Source of the DNA: Austropuccinia psidii
Lineage: Eukaryota > Basidiomycota > Pucciniomycetes > Pucciniales > Sphaerophragmiaceae
Direction of reading: 5' to 3'
NCBI GenBank assembly: GCA_023105745.1
Contig: JALGQZ010000009.1
Location: 30,234,107 to 30,298,106 of the forward strand
DNA length: 64,000 bases
Below the pieces are notes generated by a model, which saw only the letters and a program-made list of their open reading frames with translations, searched no databases and was not told the DNA's origin. Of this stretch, positions 35,698-47,139 are shown one piece after another. The translations under genes and the position numbers were made by a program. Numbering within the stretch: position 1 is the stretch's first letter; every line of letters starts with the position of its first letter.

Positions 35698-36547
35698 TTA
35701 AAAGGCCTTGACTCTGTAAACAGTCATTCCAAACACTGTGTCCTTTTCACAAAGTTTATACAGAGGTCTTGCTATGGATGCAAAATCTTTAATATGCTGT
35801 CTGTAATATCCTGAAAACCCAAAAAAGGACTTAATTTCTTTTTTGTTCTGAGGCATGGGTTTCAGTAGTACTGCTGCAACTTTGTTTTTGTCAATTCCAA
35901 GGGATAAACCAGATACTACATGTCCCAGTGTTTTGAGCTCTTTGAATCCAAAATGACATTTCTTCAAAGAAATTTTCATGTTTAAAGATTGGATTTTGGT
36001 CAAAACTCTGGACAATCAGTATATATGTTCCTCCCAAGTCTTTGAGCAGACAATAATGTCATCAATGTAAATGATTAACCATCCTTATGAAAGTTCTTCA
36101 GGGAAGATTTCAGTAATCATTATTTTGAAGTGTGAAGGTGCATTCTTAATACCAAAAGGCATCCTCAAATATTCATATGCTCCACAATGAACAATAATTC
36201 TCAAGTATTTTCTTGCCCTTGGTGCCACAACATTCTGATGAAATCCTTTAAGGGCATGCATGGTGCTTCTATACACTGCTTGAGATATCTGGGTAAGAGC
36301 AATTTGGATTTTTGGTATTGGGTACCTGTATGGAACAGTGTAAGTGTTCAGAGCTCTAAGTTCCCCAACCATTCTAGATTTTCAATTATTCCATGCCACT
36401 ATGACTGGTGTAGTTATTCCTACTTCTTCATTATGGCCAACCTTCCTTATTACACCAAGATCTAGAAGTTCTTTAATATTAATTTCCAGAGCTTCTCTTG
36501 ATTTACAACTTTCTGGATATGCAGGTCTTCTTAAGACTGGTGGATAA
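35698..36547 (-). pseudogene. Gypsy reverse transcriptase, broken by stops
   Basis: Minus-strand RT. ELRALNTYTVPYRYPIPK and MPFGIKNAPSHF lie in 36372-36085; a TAA at 36085-36087 comes just before GWLIIYIDDIIVC. The catalytic YIDD is intact at about 36061-36072, a TGA lies near 36016, then [17 protein letters not shown] and [12 protein letters not shown] in 36015-35698. The stop before the YIDD segment is at the same place as in the plus-strand element at 386-388. Confidence 0.87.
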
Positions 36548-36690
36548 GGTCTTTCAATATTAAGGATGATGTCAACTTCATGACCAATAAGTGCCCCTAA
36601 AGGTTCTTTGTCTGATGCAAATGCTTCTTTGTGCTCATATAAAAAGGCAGAAAGTTCACTTTCCTGTTTATCAATCAGATGAAGGCTTAT

Positions 36691-37209
36691 TTAAGCTTCA
36701 TTTAACTGTTCAGATTTGAATTTCTCCAACTCTAAGTTGTCTGGTGACACTCTGCTTACTGTAATTTGTCTTTTAAATGGTAAAAAGGCAAATTTTTGAC
36801 GCTTATTGTCTCCAATAGTAAAGTATCTGTCCTTGTTGTTATGTAGGTCTATGCCATACATGATTGAATATTTATTTACCAATATAAAATGGGTACTAGA
36901 GCAATTTTCCATAACAACAAATTCAACAGTTATTCTTATATTTCCATTTATGTGTGGAAATATAACAATAGTCTCAAATATTCCTAATGCTTTCATTGGA
37001 CTACTTGAACCATTGAATTTTATGCCATAAATTGGCAATAATTGATCTTCAAAATTTGGTAAAAAAGTATTAAGAAAAGATTTGCCAACACAAGAGCAGA
37101 AGGCTCCTGGGTCAAGCAGAAGTTTAGTGAGCTTGTTGTCAATTACCACTTCTGTTATAAAGGAGTTACCAGCTGTATAACCATTTCCCCTATTTGGTTT
37201 GGTCTTCAT
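36691..37209 (-). pseudogene. Gypsy retropepsin-like protease region
   Basis: Open frame of 172 codons. LLLDPGAFCSCVGKSFL is the retropepsin active-site region, with DPG where most retropepsins have DTG or DSG. Further on are ILVNKYSIMYGIDL and the block leading toward RT. It lies between gag and RT in the normal order. Whether the Pro is a family feature or damage cannot be decided here. Confidence 0.65.
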
Positions 37210-39518
37210 ACGTTGTGCATCTTAAATTTTTGACAAATCAAGTTGACCATTGCTTAATTGTGGCAAGTGGAAGTAGGACTCCATAATGTCAAAAGTGGCA
37301 TCAATATTTTCTATAACTTTTGAAGATTCAGAAGATATTGATGATTTATCATCTGGATTTTCTACATCATCATCTTTTTCAATTTCAATTTCATTGATTT
37401 TTCCCTTCCTGGGATATGCATTAGCTAAATGTGTGGTGCTTTGGCAAATATGGAACTTCCTGAATGTATCTTCAGATTTATACTTCATATTATTAGAATT
37501 TTCTTTGGGATTTTTGTCCACAGAATCTTTCCAAGGTGTATAATATCTTCTTCTAAAGATTTTTCAGAAGTCCTGCTTTTGACAGAATGCTCTAAGTCAC
37601 CTCCACATTGTCTTAGAAGTTTTCTGTGAATCATAAATTCTGACATGTCAGGATAAAATGCTGTTAATCTGTCTTTTTGTTGGCAAAACCATGATAAAGC
37701 TTTGTCCTCATCAAAATTAAATTTGGAAGATTCAAAGGCTGTTTAAACTTCAATTCTCCAAGCATCATTGGCCCATTTGTTGATAATTTGAGTTTTCCAC
37801 CAAGTCCAACTTTGGTGTCCATGTACTTGTCTTAATTTGATATACCATCTGTGGGCTGATCTGGTAAACAAGGTGTTAAATATTGCTATTAACAATCTGT
37901 CTGGTACGTAAAATCTTCTTCAATAATTTCAATACCTCTGATGAATCCCATATGGTCATATTCTCCTTCACCACTGAAATGAGGCCATTCTTTAAGTTTT
38001 GGTACTTCTTTCAAGAATTCTTAGCCCATTGATGGTTCCAAGTTATGGAAAGAAGTGGAAAGTTAATTTTGTAATTGTGAATTTTCAACTTCCAATACTT
38101 GTGCCCTTATTTTGATTCAAAGGTGTAGACATTCTTGGTAAGGTGTTCAGTAATTGTTCAATATAATTCATCTTACTGCTACTACACCTTTGAGAATTTC
38201 TGAACTAAAGGTGGAAGCTCTGTATTAAATTTAGTAATTCAATTTTATACATATCTTCTTTATGTGTTAATTCTTGCCATAATTCTGTCTGTCTAGTATT
38301 ATCAGAAGTGACTTGATTCAATTTCATTGTTAATTTTGATACTTCCTGTTGTGAGGTGTCAAAACACTTTTTCAAGGCAATCGTGATGTCTTTACTTCAG
38401 TAAATGAATTTGAAATATCATCAAGGAGCTTATTATTATCTTCTTTGATAATATTTATGGCTTGTTTTCTTCTTGTTTCAGTTATGTCATCGATTTTGAA
38501 TTTAGAATATTTGTCTGTCAATTTGTTAATAATGGCAGATTGTTCATTTAACTTATTTCCAGCTTAATTGTCATTATTGGAAGTTTTAATTGCTCTTAAA
38601 GCTTTTTCAAAACACATAAGTGTCTCATTTATTTGGCTCAGACTTAAGTTATTTGTCTTAAGGTTGTTAAAAATTGATGAATGTTTATCAGAAATATGAC
38701 TTTTTAAATCATTTATAGCTTCATACAACTCTGGGATAGCATCAAAAATGTCAGAAATCATTTCTGATATTTTAATATGGCTTTCTCCTTTTTCTGTAAT
38801 TCCATCATTGTTCTAGCCATCTGAAATACATTTTCCATGGAATCCTTCTGAATATTTGGGATTCTGTAGCCTTGGCTGTAAGGTTTTGTGGCTGGTGCCT
38901 TGCCTTTGCCCTTGTTCTGAGCTCGTGGCTGCTTTTTCATGTTGGAATTGCTTCTTCTGGCTACCGGGGCTGTTTTGAGCACTTGCTTGGGTGGTCAAGG
39001 GTTGTTTTTACTCCATTCTGCTGTTAAGAGAATCATTTTTTTCTTTTCCATCAATGGATTCCATCCATTGAGTAACTTGCAAGTGTTGGGATGGCCCAGG
39101 AATTCTCACACAGTCAGGTAAGAATTCATGCAGTTTTTCCACAGATATGCAAGGATCTGGTACTCTTTGTGCTGAAATGCATTGTTGTAGGCCTTCTGTC
39201 TGGCTTTTTATATATCTAGTGAGGCTTCTTGTGGCAGTGTCAGCTCTGTTTGAAGGTAAAACAGTATTATCAGCTTCAGAATGAACTACTTTGTTATTTT
39301 GGGAGTCATCAACTGACCCTTGTCCTTCTGCAACTGAGTGGCTTCTGCCATAATCACGTCTATGACCTTTTTGGGAGCTGCTTGAGGGGTTATAGCTGGC
39401 TCCTTATCTGGTTGAAGGTATATTTATTATTAAAAAAGCTTAAAATAAGTAATTTTACCTTAAAAACTTACTATTGGCCAAATTATTTGATTTCTTAAGA
39501 GTATACTTATATCCAAGT

Positions 39519-39526
39519 TAATTAAT
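39519..39526. repeat. Left 8-bp target-site duplication of MULE derivative 2
   Basis: TAATTAAT is repeated exactly at 40071-40078, outside the other end of the element. Confidence 0.85.
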
Positions 39527-40070
39527 GGGTGTTGGTAAACCCACATAAGCCCTTACATGTTTTTGCCATCAATTGGTAAAAACACATAATTGTATGGTAA
39601 AAAAACATAAGGGGTGGTTTTTAAATGAAATATGGCTCTTGATGGCATTATCAATGCAATAGAAGGAATTATTAATGTTATAAATGGAATTATCAATGTA
39701 ATAAAGGGGATTATTAATGCTATAAATGACATTGTTAATGCAATAAATGGCATTTTTAATGCCACAAATGGCATTGTTAATGCCATAAATGACATCATTA
39801 ATTCCATCAATGGCATTGTTAATGCCATTCATGCCATTTATGGAATTGTTGAGGCCGCAAATGACATTAACAATGCCATTTATGGAATTGTTAAAGCTAT
39901 AAATGGTATTTCTAAGGCCATTTATGGCAGTGTTAATGTCATTTATAGCCTTAAAAATTCAATAAATGGCATTGTAAATGTCATTTGTGTTATGGCCTTA
40001 ACATTTTTAGTAAAATCATGTAAGTTCTTGTGTGTTTTTATTAAAGGCTTACGTGGGTTTACCAACACCC
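39527..40070. mobile_element. Non-autonomous MULE derivative 2 carrying a palindromic minisatellite
   Basis: A 544-bp element with inverted termini GGGTGTTGGTAAACCCAC extended by RTAAGCC, and a perfect 8-bp duplication TAATTAAT. The interior matches derivative 1: a shared lead-in (ACATAAGGGGTG, AAATGAAATATGG), then 21-bp-period repeats, then an ACATTTTTAGTAA tail. It is inserted in the gag region of the 12.5-kb gypsy element and is therefore younger than that element. Confidence 0.93.
39632..40000 (+). repeat. 21-bp palindromic minisatellite, second copy, open heptad frame
   Basis: Units built from GGCATT..TTAATGCC with a 21-bp period. From the ATG at 39632, at the position matching 23752 in derivative 1, the frame stays open for 159 codons and reads GIINAI, GIINVIN, GIFNATN and similar heptads. 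Unit order and sequence differ from derivative 1, yet start and frame are shared. Coding remains unproven. Confidence 0.8.
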
Positions 40071-40428
40071 TAATTAATTCAGAAGAAATTGGTTCTAGTT
40101 TATTATTCTGAGTTATAATAGTTGTACTATTATGGTCAGAATTAACTGTGCTTCCAGGAATAATGCTGGTTACTTTTGAAGCTGTTTCAATGTTTTCTTG
40201 TCTTGCCTTGTTTTCAGACACTAAAATTAATGAAAAAGCCAATTGATTATGTAAGAAAAGATTTTTTCAAAAGAGAAATGAAATATAAAGCTTCACTTAA
40301 GATAGAAACTTTTTTATTTTTTATGGATTTTTTGAATTATAAGTATTTTTTATATGTTTTTAAATTTTTCAATATAAGAAAAAAAAGATTTAAAAAGAGT
40401 AAAAATTATGTCACAGGTAAAATATCAT

Positions 40429-40441
40429 GGCTGGGCCCCCA
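40429..40441 (-). other. Primer-binding site of the gypsy element
   Basis: The minus strand reads TGGGGGCCCAGCC two bases inside the original 5' LTR end (TGTAA at 40444-40448 on the plus strand). A TGG start adjacent to the LTR is usual for a tRNA-primed site; the tRNA was not identified. Confidence 0.6.
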
Positions 40442-40448
40442 AATGTAA

Positions 40449-42475
40449 TGTAAGGTTTGACTATGAAACAATAAGTAAAAATTACTAATTTATTACTTAT
40501 TGTACTCTGAATGTCCTTATAATTAAAATAAATAAGATTAAAATAATAATAATAATAAAGAATTATTATTATTATGGCGTAAAAATATTATATTATTAAA
40601 TAAATATAATAATATAATTAATATTATATGAAATTATAATATTATAAATAATATATTAATATAAAATAATTAATATATTATAAAGCTCTTTATTATTGTT
40701 ACCAACAAATAATAAAGGCGTAAAAAATTGTTTTTTATAAATAAAAAACAATTAATAACAATAATATTACTAATATTAAAGTTATATATTAATATAAATA
40801 CTATTTATATTAATTAAGAAATTATTAAGAGTAATAATAAGAGAGAAATTATTATAATAAGATGAAATAACCTACTTTTAACACTTAAAATAATAATTTT
40901 GAGATATTTTACGCCAAAAGAATATAATACAACTTTTTCAAATTGTATTTACAATAAAAAATAAAGAAAATTACTAAATTTCTTGATTTTACGTGGAAAT
41001 GAGTTTTTAGAGAGATTTTTAACAAAAACAATTAAATAAATGATTTAATCACGTCAAAATAGATGATTATAGCAAGGTGGTCTTTGGTCTTTAATAATAT
41101 AACAGTTTTATATATAAAGAATAAAGAAATTACCTTTGATTTAATTGATTTAATGTTTTTGATGCGTCTGAGGGGAAAATAGAGTAAAAAGAGCTTTATT
41201 TATAGTAAATACCTCCCTCCTAGAGTCCAACAGGCTTCTAGTAGACGTGTACTGATCATATCCACTGGAATTGATCAATATTTTAAGGTTTGAGGGTGAT
41301 TACATCATGATCAAACCATATTACATCATTATTGCACCATTATTTAGAGTTATCACTATAACTCTAAGTGTGATGACATCAGAGGCTTGGCAGAACCCCA
41401 AATTTCGTGGATTTTATTAGTTTTAATCATAAACTAATAGTATTCACCAATTTTATCACTATTAAGACTGTTAAACTTAATTTAAGGTTACAGTATGTGA
41501 TCATAACAGCTCAATTTAAGCTCAAACTTTGATCCTCAATAACTTTTAAGGTTTTCACGCTACAGCAATTCATGGAGTGAATTCTGATAGCCTGACATAA
41601 CCTTATTATTCTGCCAAGAGCTTTTCATTACATCATCAAAACTCTAATTTTGATGATTTTTCTTGTAACTCATCTTTTCTGTCGAAATTCAATATTTTAA
41701 ACTTCAAACCTTGATTTCAGGGGGTTATACCCTGAATTTAATAATAAAAATTACATCATTCTTCACGAATGAACTAGTAGAATCCAACTGTGTACTTTTT
41801 TTTAAGTTTGGAGCACTTTCACAACAAAGTGGTCAACAGCTCTGCTGATTTTTATCAATATTTCATCATAGGTTTTAACCTTGTTTATAACTTGTAAAAT
41901 AAAGTTGATATCTGTGTTCTTACAGTAATTACGTGGTAACTTTATTTTTGGTTCATCATTCTATCATGTATATTTTAGAAGATATTAGCTATGATCACTG
42001 AATATATGCGTTGACCAAAAAAGTGCATATATTCAGGATAATTCCTTAAGTATTGATTTTGGGAATTAGCTTATTAATTGTTTTATATGTGAATTTTTGT
42101 GGGGAATCCACTGGTACAATTTATTTCACATGTTGTCTCATTAGTTTCTGAGATAAATAAGGTTTTATGATTTTTATAAGGTATTATACCTTACAATTCC
42201 TTAAATATTGACTTTACAGATATGCCATAAAAGTGGTATATGTGTATTTTTCCATGGGGAATCCAATGGTATAATTTATTTCACATGTTCATTCATTGGT
42301 TTTTAAGTTAAACCAATTTTAGTACCAATTTATGGTATTTTTGTATATTTTGAGTAATTATTTTTAGTGTATAATTATTCTAAGTAATTTTAATATAATT
42401 ATATTTAAAGGTATAATTATTATTAATCTTTTTTGTGACCTTATTGGATATGTGGTCATATCTCAAAGGCTCACA
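40449..42475 (-). mobile_element. Solo LTR inserted at the LTR/PBS junction
   Basis: On the plus strand it starts TGTAAGGTTTGACTATG and ends AAAGGCTCACA. It is flanked on both sides by TGTAA (40444-40448 and 42476-42480), a perfect 5-bp duplication. That TGTAA is the terminal pentamer of the host LTR, so the insertion fell exactly at the LTR edge. Its termini resemble those of the host LTR but the interior does not. Inside is a (ATT)n/(AAT)n inverted repeat near 40543-40576. No internal coding sequence. Confidence 0.82.
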
Positions 42476-44278
42476 TGTAAGGTGTGGATATGAACCTTTG
42501 ATTGAAAATCAAGTACATTTTGTGTCCTCAATATTTGTATAAGGTATAAATTTGATTAAAAATAGTATGAAATAGTATTTTTAAGAGAAACACACCAAAT
42601 TCATTTCTTTTAGCTCTATAACTATAAAAAAATAATATTATAAAGATTTATTGTTTAACCAGAAATAAAAATTTATCCAAAAAGACTCTACAAGAGATAT
42701 TTAAGGCTACAAAAGAAATTTCTTCAAGAGCAATTTCAATTGGAATTAATTGAGAAAAGAGCTGCAAGAAATTGATTGAAGAACAAAGTCTTTCAAAAGA
42801 TTATTAAAGAGAAAACATTCCCAAAAGTGACCAGAGTGAATTTGGAAACAATGTGACAAAGTTTACAGTGATGAAAGATGCTTTAATTCACTTATGGGGT
42901 GGTTCAGGGATAAAAATGATCATAATAGTTACAAACAATGATTATAATAAATTTTTACACGTGGTTAAAAGGTTTAAAATGATTAAAAAGGGGTGGTTGG
43001 AATCTTTTATTGATTGGTTTTACAGTGTTTAGACTAATTATAAAAGGAAAAGATTCTAACATGAAGAGAAAAGTGGGGCAAAGAAGACATTCTTTTATAG
43101 CCATAAATTTTCTCACTTCAAAGTTAAAGTTTACTCTTTTTAGTCGTGGAAAACACTCTGAAAAAAGAAAAGCCAATTATGGCATCATTGAACCCTTGTT
43201 TAGACCACGAAAGGGCTGGTTTTAGCCATTTTAGACCCTTAAATCAGCCATTACTATAGTAATACCTGGTCTAGAGCCTTCAAAACACGTAATAATGTGT
43301 GTAAAAGATGTAGAAAGCAGTTGAAACTCTTTTTAAAATGTGTGTTTCATCTTGAGGGTAGTTTTACCCTCTTGGTAACAGTTAAAACTGCCGTGGTTGG
43401 TATCAAAACCTCATCATCAATTGAGTCACAGACCCTGTGACTTAATTCCAGGCCAAAATTGATGAACCTTTGCCTGGATTTTGACATCTCACGCCTGTCA
43501 GAAAGGATTTTGGGGGTCTGGCTCCCCCTCAGAGCTAGAGTTCCTTTCCCCCCCAATTAATCTTTCCAATTTATTTTTCCTTTAATTCCTCATCATGTAT
43601 TATACTTGTAATTTACATATGTAATTCAATTGAGTTTTAAAATACACTTACTGTAATAATTGACACCTCATATGAAAATTAAAGTTCACTTATGTAATAC
43701 ACGTGCACATTTTGACATTTCAATTGAAAATACTTCAATTGCTCATAACTTCTAAACTACACACAACACCTCAATTTTAACACAAAAATTGATGGTTAAC
43801 ACCCAATCTGATGTGAATTACATTAAGGTTTTGAGGATTTTCAACATTTGTACAGAAAATACTAAAAACTTAAATTAAGCTTATTTAGAGTTGAGTTACA
43901 GAAATTTTACCCAGAGGTGACCCCACCTTAATTTTTATGAGGAGTCCAATGGTAAAACAAGTTTCATATGTTTATTTGTAGGATAAAATGTTATGATAAT
44001 TTTAATTTAACCTTTTTCCAAAAATATTTCAATTTTGGTATTTTTGTTGAAAATTCAATTTTGCTTAATTTTTTCAATTAAAAATGTGTTTTCACAAATT
44101 TAAAATTCAATGTAATTTTATTTTTAAATTATAATTGAATTTTTATTTTTATATATAATTTTATATTTATATTTGATTTTTATTTTGATAATATAAATAA
44201 ATTTATTCCATTTATATTTATATCTTATTTTATTATTTGTGGTATTTTGGGTATATGAAAATACCTCTAAGGCTCACA
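42476..44278 (-). repeat. 5' LTR of the 12.5-kb gypsy element
   Basis: Matches 31786-33590 along its length, including TTCACTTATGGGGTGGTTCAGGG and GTCACAGACC; it ends AAGGCTCACA on the plus strand. Length 1803 bp against 1805 bp for its partner. The open plus frame at 43010-43225 corresponds to 32321-32536. Confidence 0.88.
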
Positions 44279-47139
44279 AATGAGATGGATAAACTCTTAT
44301 AATGTTTACAGACTGAGCCATATTACTTAGATGGTTAGAATGTGGCTTAACACACCCAAAATCACCTTCATTGGTGAAATGATTAGGTCTTGAAGCCACA
44401 TATAAGATTTTTCTACCCACATAAGGTGAAGAGTTCCACCAATGGAAGGTTAAGGCACTTTCTGAAAGCCAGGATTATGTAACAGGGTCTCTTGGAAAAA
44501 AAAAGAGTGGCATGGAGATTAGTAATCAGGGAGGTCACTTGGAAGACTCTAAAGACTTGAAGGAATAATAAAGTGAGTATATTTATTTAATAAGGAAATT
44601 AAAGTACAACATGATATTAAAATGAGAGATCCAATGGAAAGGAGCCATCAATGTAAGTACTTAGTCACTGTTGTGCACTTTAATAAGGAAAAAAACAAAT
44701 TAGTAAAGTGCATCATTCCCAATATTAAGTGAACAGGAAAACAAGGGGTGAAATGACTGACTTTACAATATCAGAATTTCCTACAAAGATGGAATAGGAT
44801 ACAGAAAATAATAAATCTTGGTAGATGAATCAATTTTTGGAAAACAAACCCCCAGGTTTGAAAGGGATTATGGTATGTGTCAAGAGTTGAGAGCTTGAAT
44901 CCTTCAGGCTGAAAACTTATATGCATGAAACCTTGAAGCTGTATTCACTGCTTGAGGAAAAAACACCTTGCCAAATTGGAAAATAAACTGTGTTGAATGA
45001 TATTCCCAGAGTCTGTGGTTGAAATAAAAGATTTTATGGAAGAAGAATGTATAGGATAAGTGTTGCTTCCAAGGTGGATTGATGGAGGTTTTACACTTGA
45101 AAGCTTATTGGGTAACTTCCTATGGAATATACTTGTGGAAGACCCCTTGAAATTAGCTCCTTGGGGGAAAATGAATAAGTAAGTTTACCAATAGCTTATG
45201 GGAAAAAATAATTTATGTCCTGAAGAAGCCCTCATGAAGTCCTACTCACTACCACATTGAAGATAGCTTGAAATTCATAAATATTCCCCTAAAAACTGCC
45301 TTTACTATCAGTGAAATGTTTAAGATGAAAGAATTGAGTCTTCAAAGAATCCCCATTGAGATTATGAGGAAATATATGCATAATATACACCTTATCTGGT
45401 ATATTTTCATATAAAGAAAAATTGATATTGAAAAGGCCATGAGGGCTGGGCCAATTTTGGTTCTTGGTGGCCCTTTTATGACTATCAGGAACCACCACTA
45501 GATTATGGAGTCCTTTGGGGTAAGTCTATGTCCCCCTTTGGCCTCATTGAATGTAGGAAAAAAGGGGCCTAAATGACCTATAGAATACAGGCTGTAGAGG
45601 CTATAGGGGAAGAAAATCACTTAAAATGGACATTCAGGGAAAAACTCCTATTATGAAGGAGGGTTAGACCAAGGGTCTGATAAGCTCCAAAGGGGATCAC
45701 TGGCCTAGGAGCCAAGGTTGATTTTGGAGGTATAAAAGGGCCTATTATTGCATTATTAATGGTTGTGACTGGAATGGCCAAATGAGGTGGATTTTCCCAT
45801 AGGGACACATATCATAATGATGGACAGCTTGATATAAAGTGGTAATTTTTTACACAAGGCCACATGATTTTTATGGATAAAGATTTCCAAAATCACATCC
45901 ATGGTTGTGAAAGTACCCCCACCTTGAATTGTGAGCTCCTGAGAACCAAAGCAAGCTAAATCCCATTATGTTAAATTAGAAGAATTTGGGATGAAGATTT
46001 TGCAGAGGAGTTCTGCAAAGCAAAAATTGAACTCTAAAATTTTTGGCATATGATTTGTGGGTAAATTAGTCTTCTCTTGAAATTGGTTTTTTACTTGATG
46101 AAGCTTCAAAATATTGATTATGGTTGAATGGAATGAGAAGAACATAATGAAAAAATAGAACATGAAAAAGGAAAGGAATGAAAGAAATGTAGGATGAGGA
46201 GGTTTCCATCTTTATTACATAGGTTTCTTATCTAGTGGGACTGGATAAGGAAGCTAGAAAGGAAAAATTGATTCCAGGCGGTAAGATAGTGGTAAAGGTT
46301 ATGCTTTGAGAGGTTGTAGACCTTTCAAGGAGGTTCAAACCAGAAGAGGAGCTTACTTTTTGTAATTAAAACTTCTGAAAGCTCCATAAAATAATAAAAT
46401 AAATTTATTAAGAAAGGAATTTAAATAATTGAAGACTTGGAAATTGAAAGTGAAAAGTATGGTCCATTCTTCTAAGTGAAAATTACCATAAATGTGGCAT
46501 TAAGGTGTGAAGCTTAGTTAGAGTCTTGTTTTAAAAATATTGACAATCTCTCACAGAATGGCTAAGGGTATTCTAACAAAAAATGGTAGGAATATCACTG
46601 TAAGTGCATACTAGGAGAGGAGCTTAATTTTAGTCCAGTTTATTATAATCAGAAATCCAAAAATTAACCTTGAGGGGAATTTGAACCTGGATTTCCAGAA
46701 TATAATTGATGGAAGTCCTTGAAAGGTTTAGGGGAGTGCTTATTTCTTAAAGATTTTTACGAAGTTAATCTTTCTTAGTCTTTAGCAAATACTTAAAGCT
46801 CTAATAAGTAACAGAACTTCCCTCTTCTAAGCTTGGAATCCAATAAACAAGACAGCTCCAATTCTCTCTGCCCTTCTTAAATCACTTGAGGAGGAGGATA
46901 TTGATGATTATTTGGAATTGATGAGGTCTTGAAAGGTTCAAGGAGAGAAATATGGAAGACAGGAGAAACTTACTTCCATTGATTTGGTAGATTGAGGTTA
47001 TAGACATGAGAGCTAACTTACTTCAATATTGAAAAGGGTCCCAATGATCTCATTGAGAGCTTCTTTGTTGGTTTTGTTGATTAAGTATTATGTGAGAAAA
47101 TTTATACCATATCAAAAGTATTCAAAAAAGGTGGTGTAA
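44279..47139. other. Unclassified sequence, probably old repeats
   Basis: Less AT-rich than the spacers. Minus-strand frames 45289-45498 and 45617-45808 look protein-like in composition but match no family that I recognise. Part (44870-45620) weakly resembles 25400-26330. No splice structure could be assembled. Confidence 0.4.

Larger units (their letters stand above)
37222..40242 (-). pseudogene. Gypsy gag region, interrupted by a MULE derivative
   Basis: Minus-strand gag-like remnant in several frames. The N-terminal part (40242-40071) reads SLILVSENKARQEN. It breaks at the inserted element (39527-40070) and resumes to the left with segments such as VIMAEATQLQKDKGQL (about 39300-39360), a basic KGKGKAPATK segment (38982-38758), and an acidic stretch with a possible Cys/His remnant (37521-37222). 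Frameshifts and stops occur throughout. Assigned by position and composition rather than a clear domain. Confidence 0.6.
31786..44278 (-). mobile_element. 12.5-kb Ty3/gypsy element, minus strand, with two nested insertions
   Basis: Paired LTRs lie at 31786-33590 (3') and 42476-44278 (5'), both in minus orientation. The flanks AAAGA (31781-31785) and AATGA (44279-44283) form a possible 5-bp duplication with one mismatch. Between them, in minus-strand order, come the primer-binding site (40441-40429), gag, protease, RT, RNase H, integrase with chromodomain, and polypurine tract. A MULE derivative (39527-40070) and a solo LTR (40449-42475) are inserted inside. A 100-bp sample of the two LTRs shows about eight mismatches, so the insertion is not recent. 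Confidence 0.85.
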
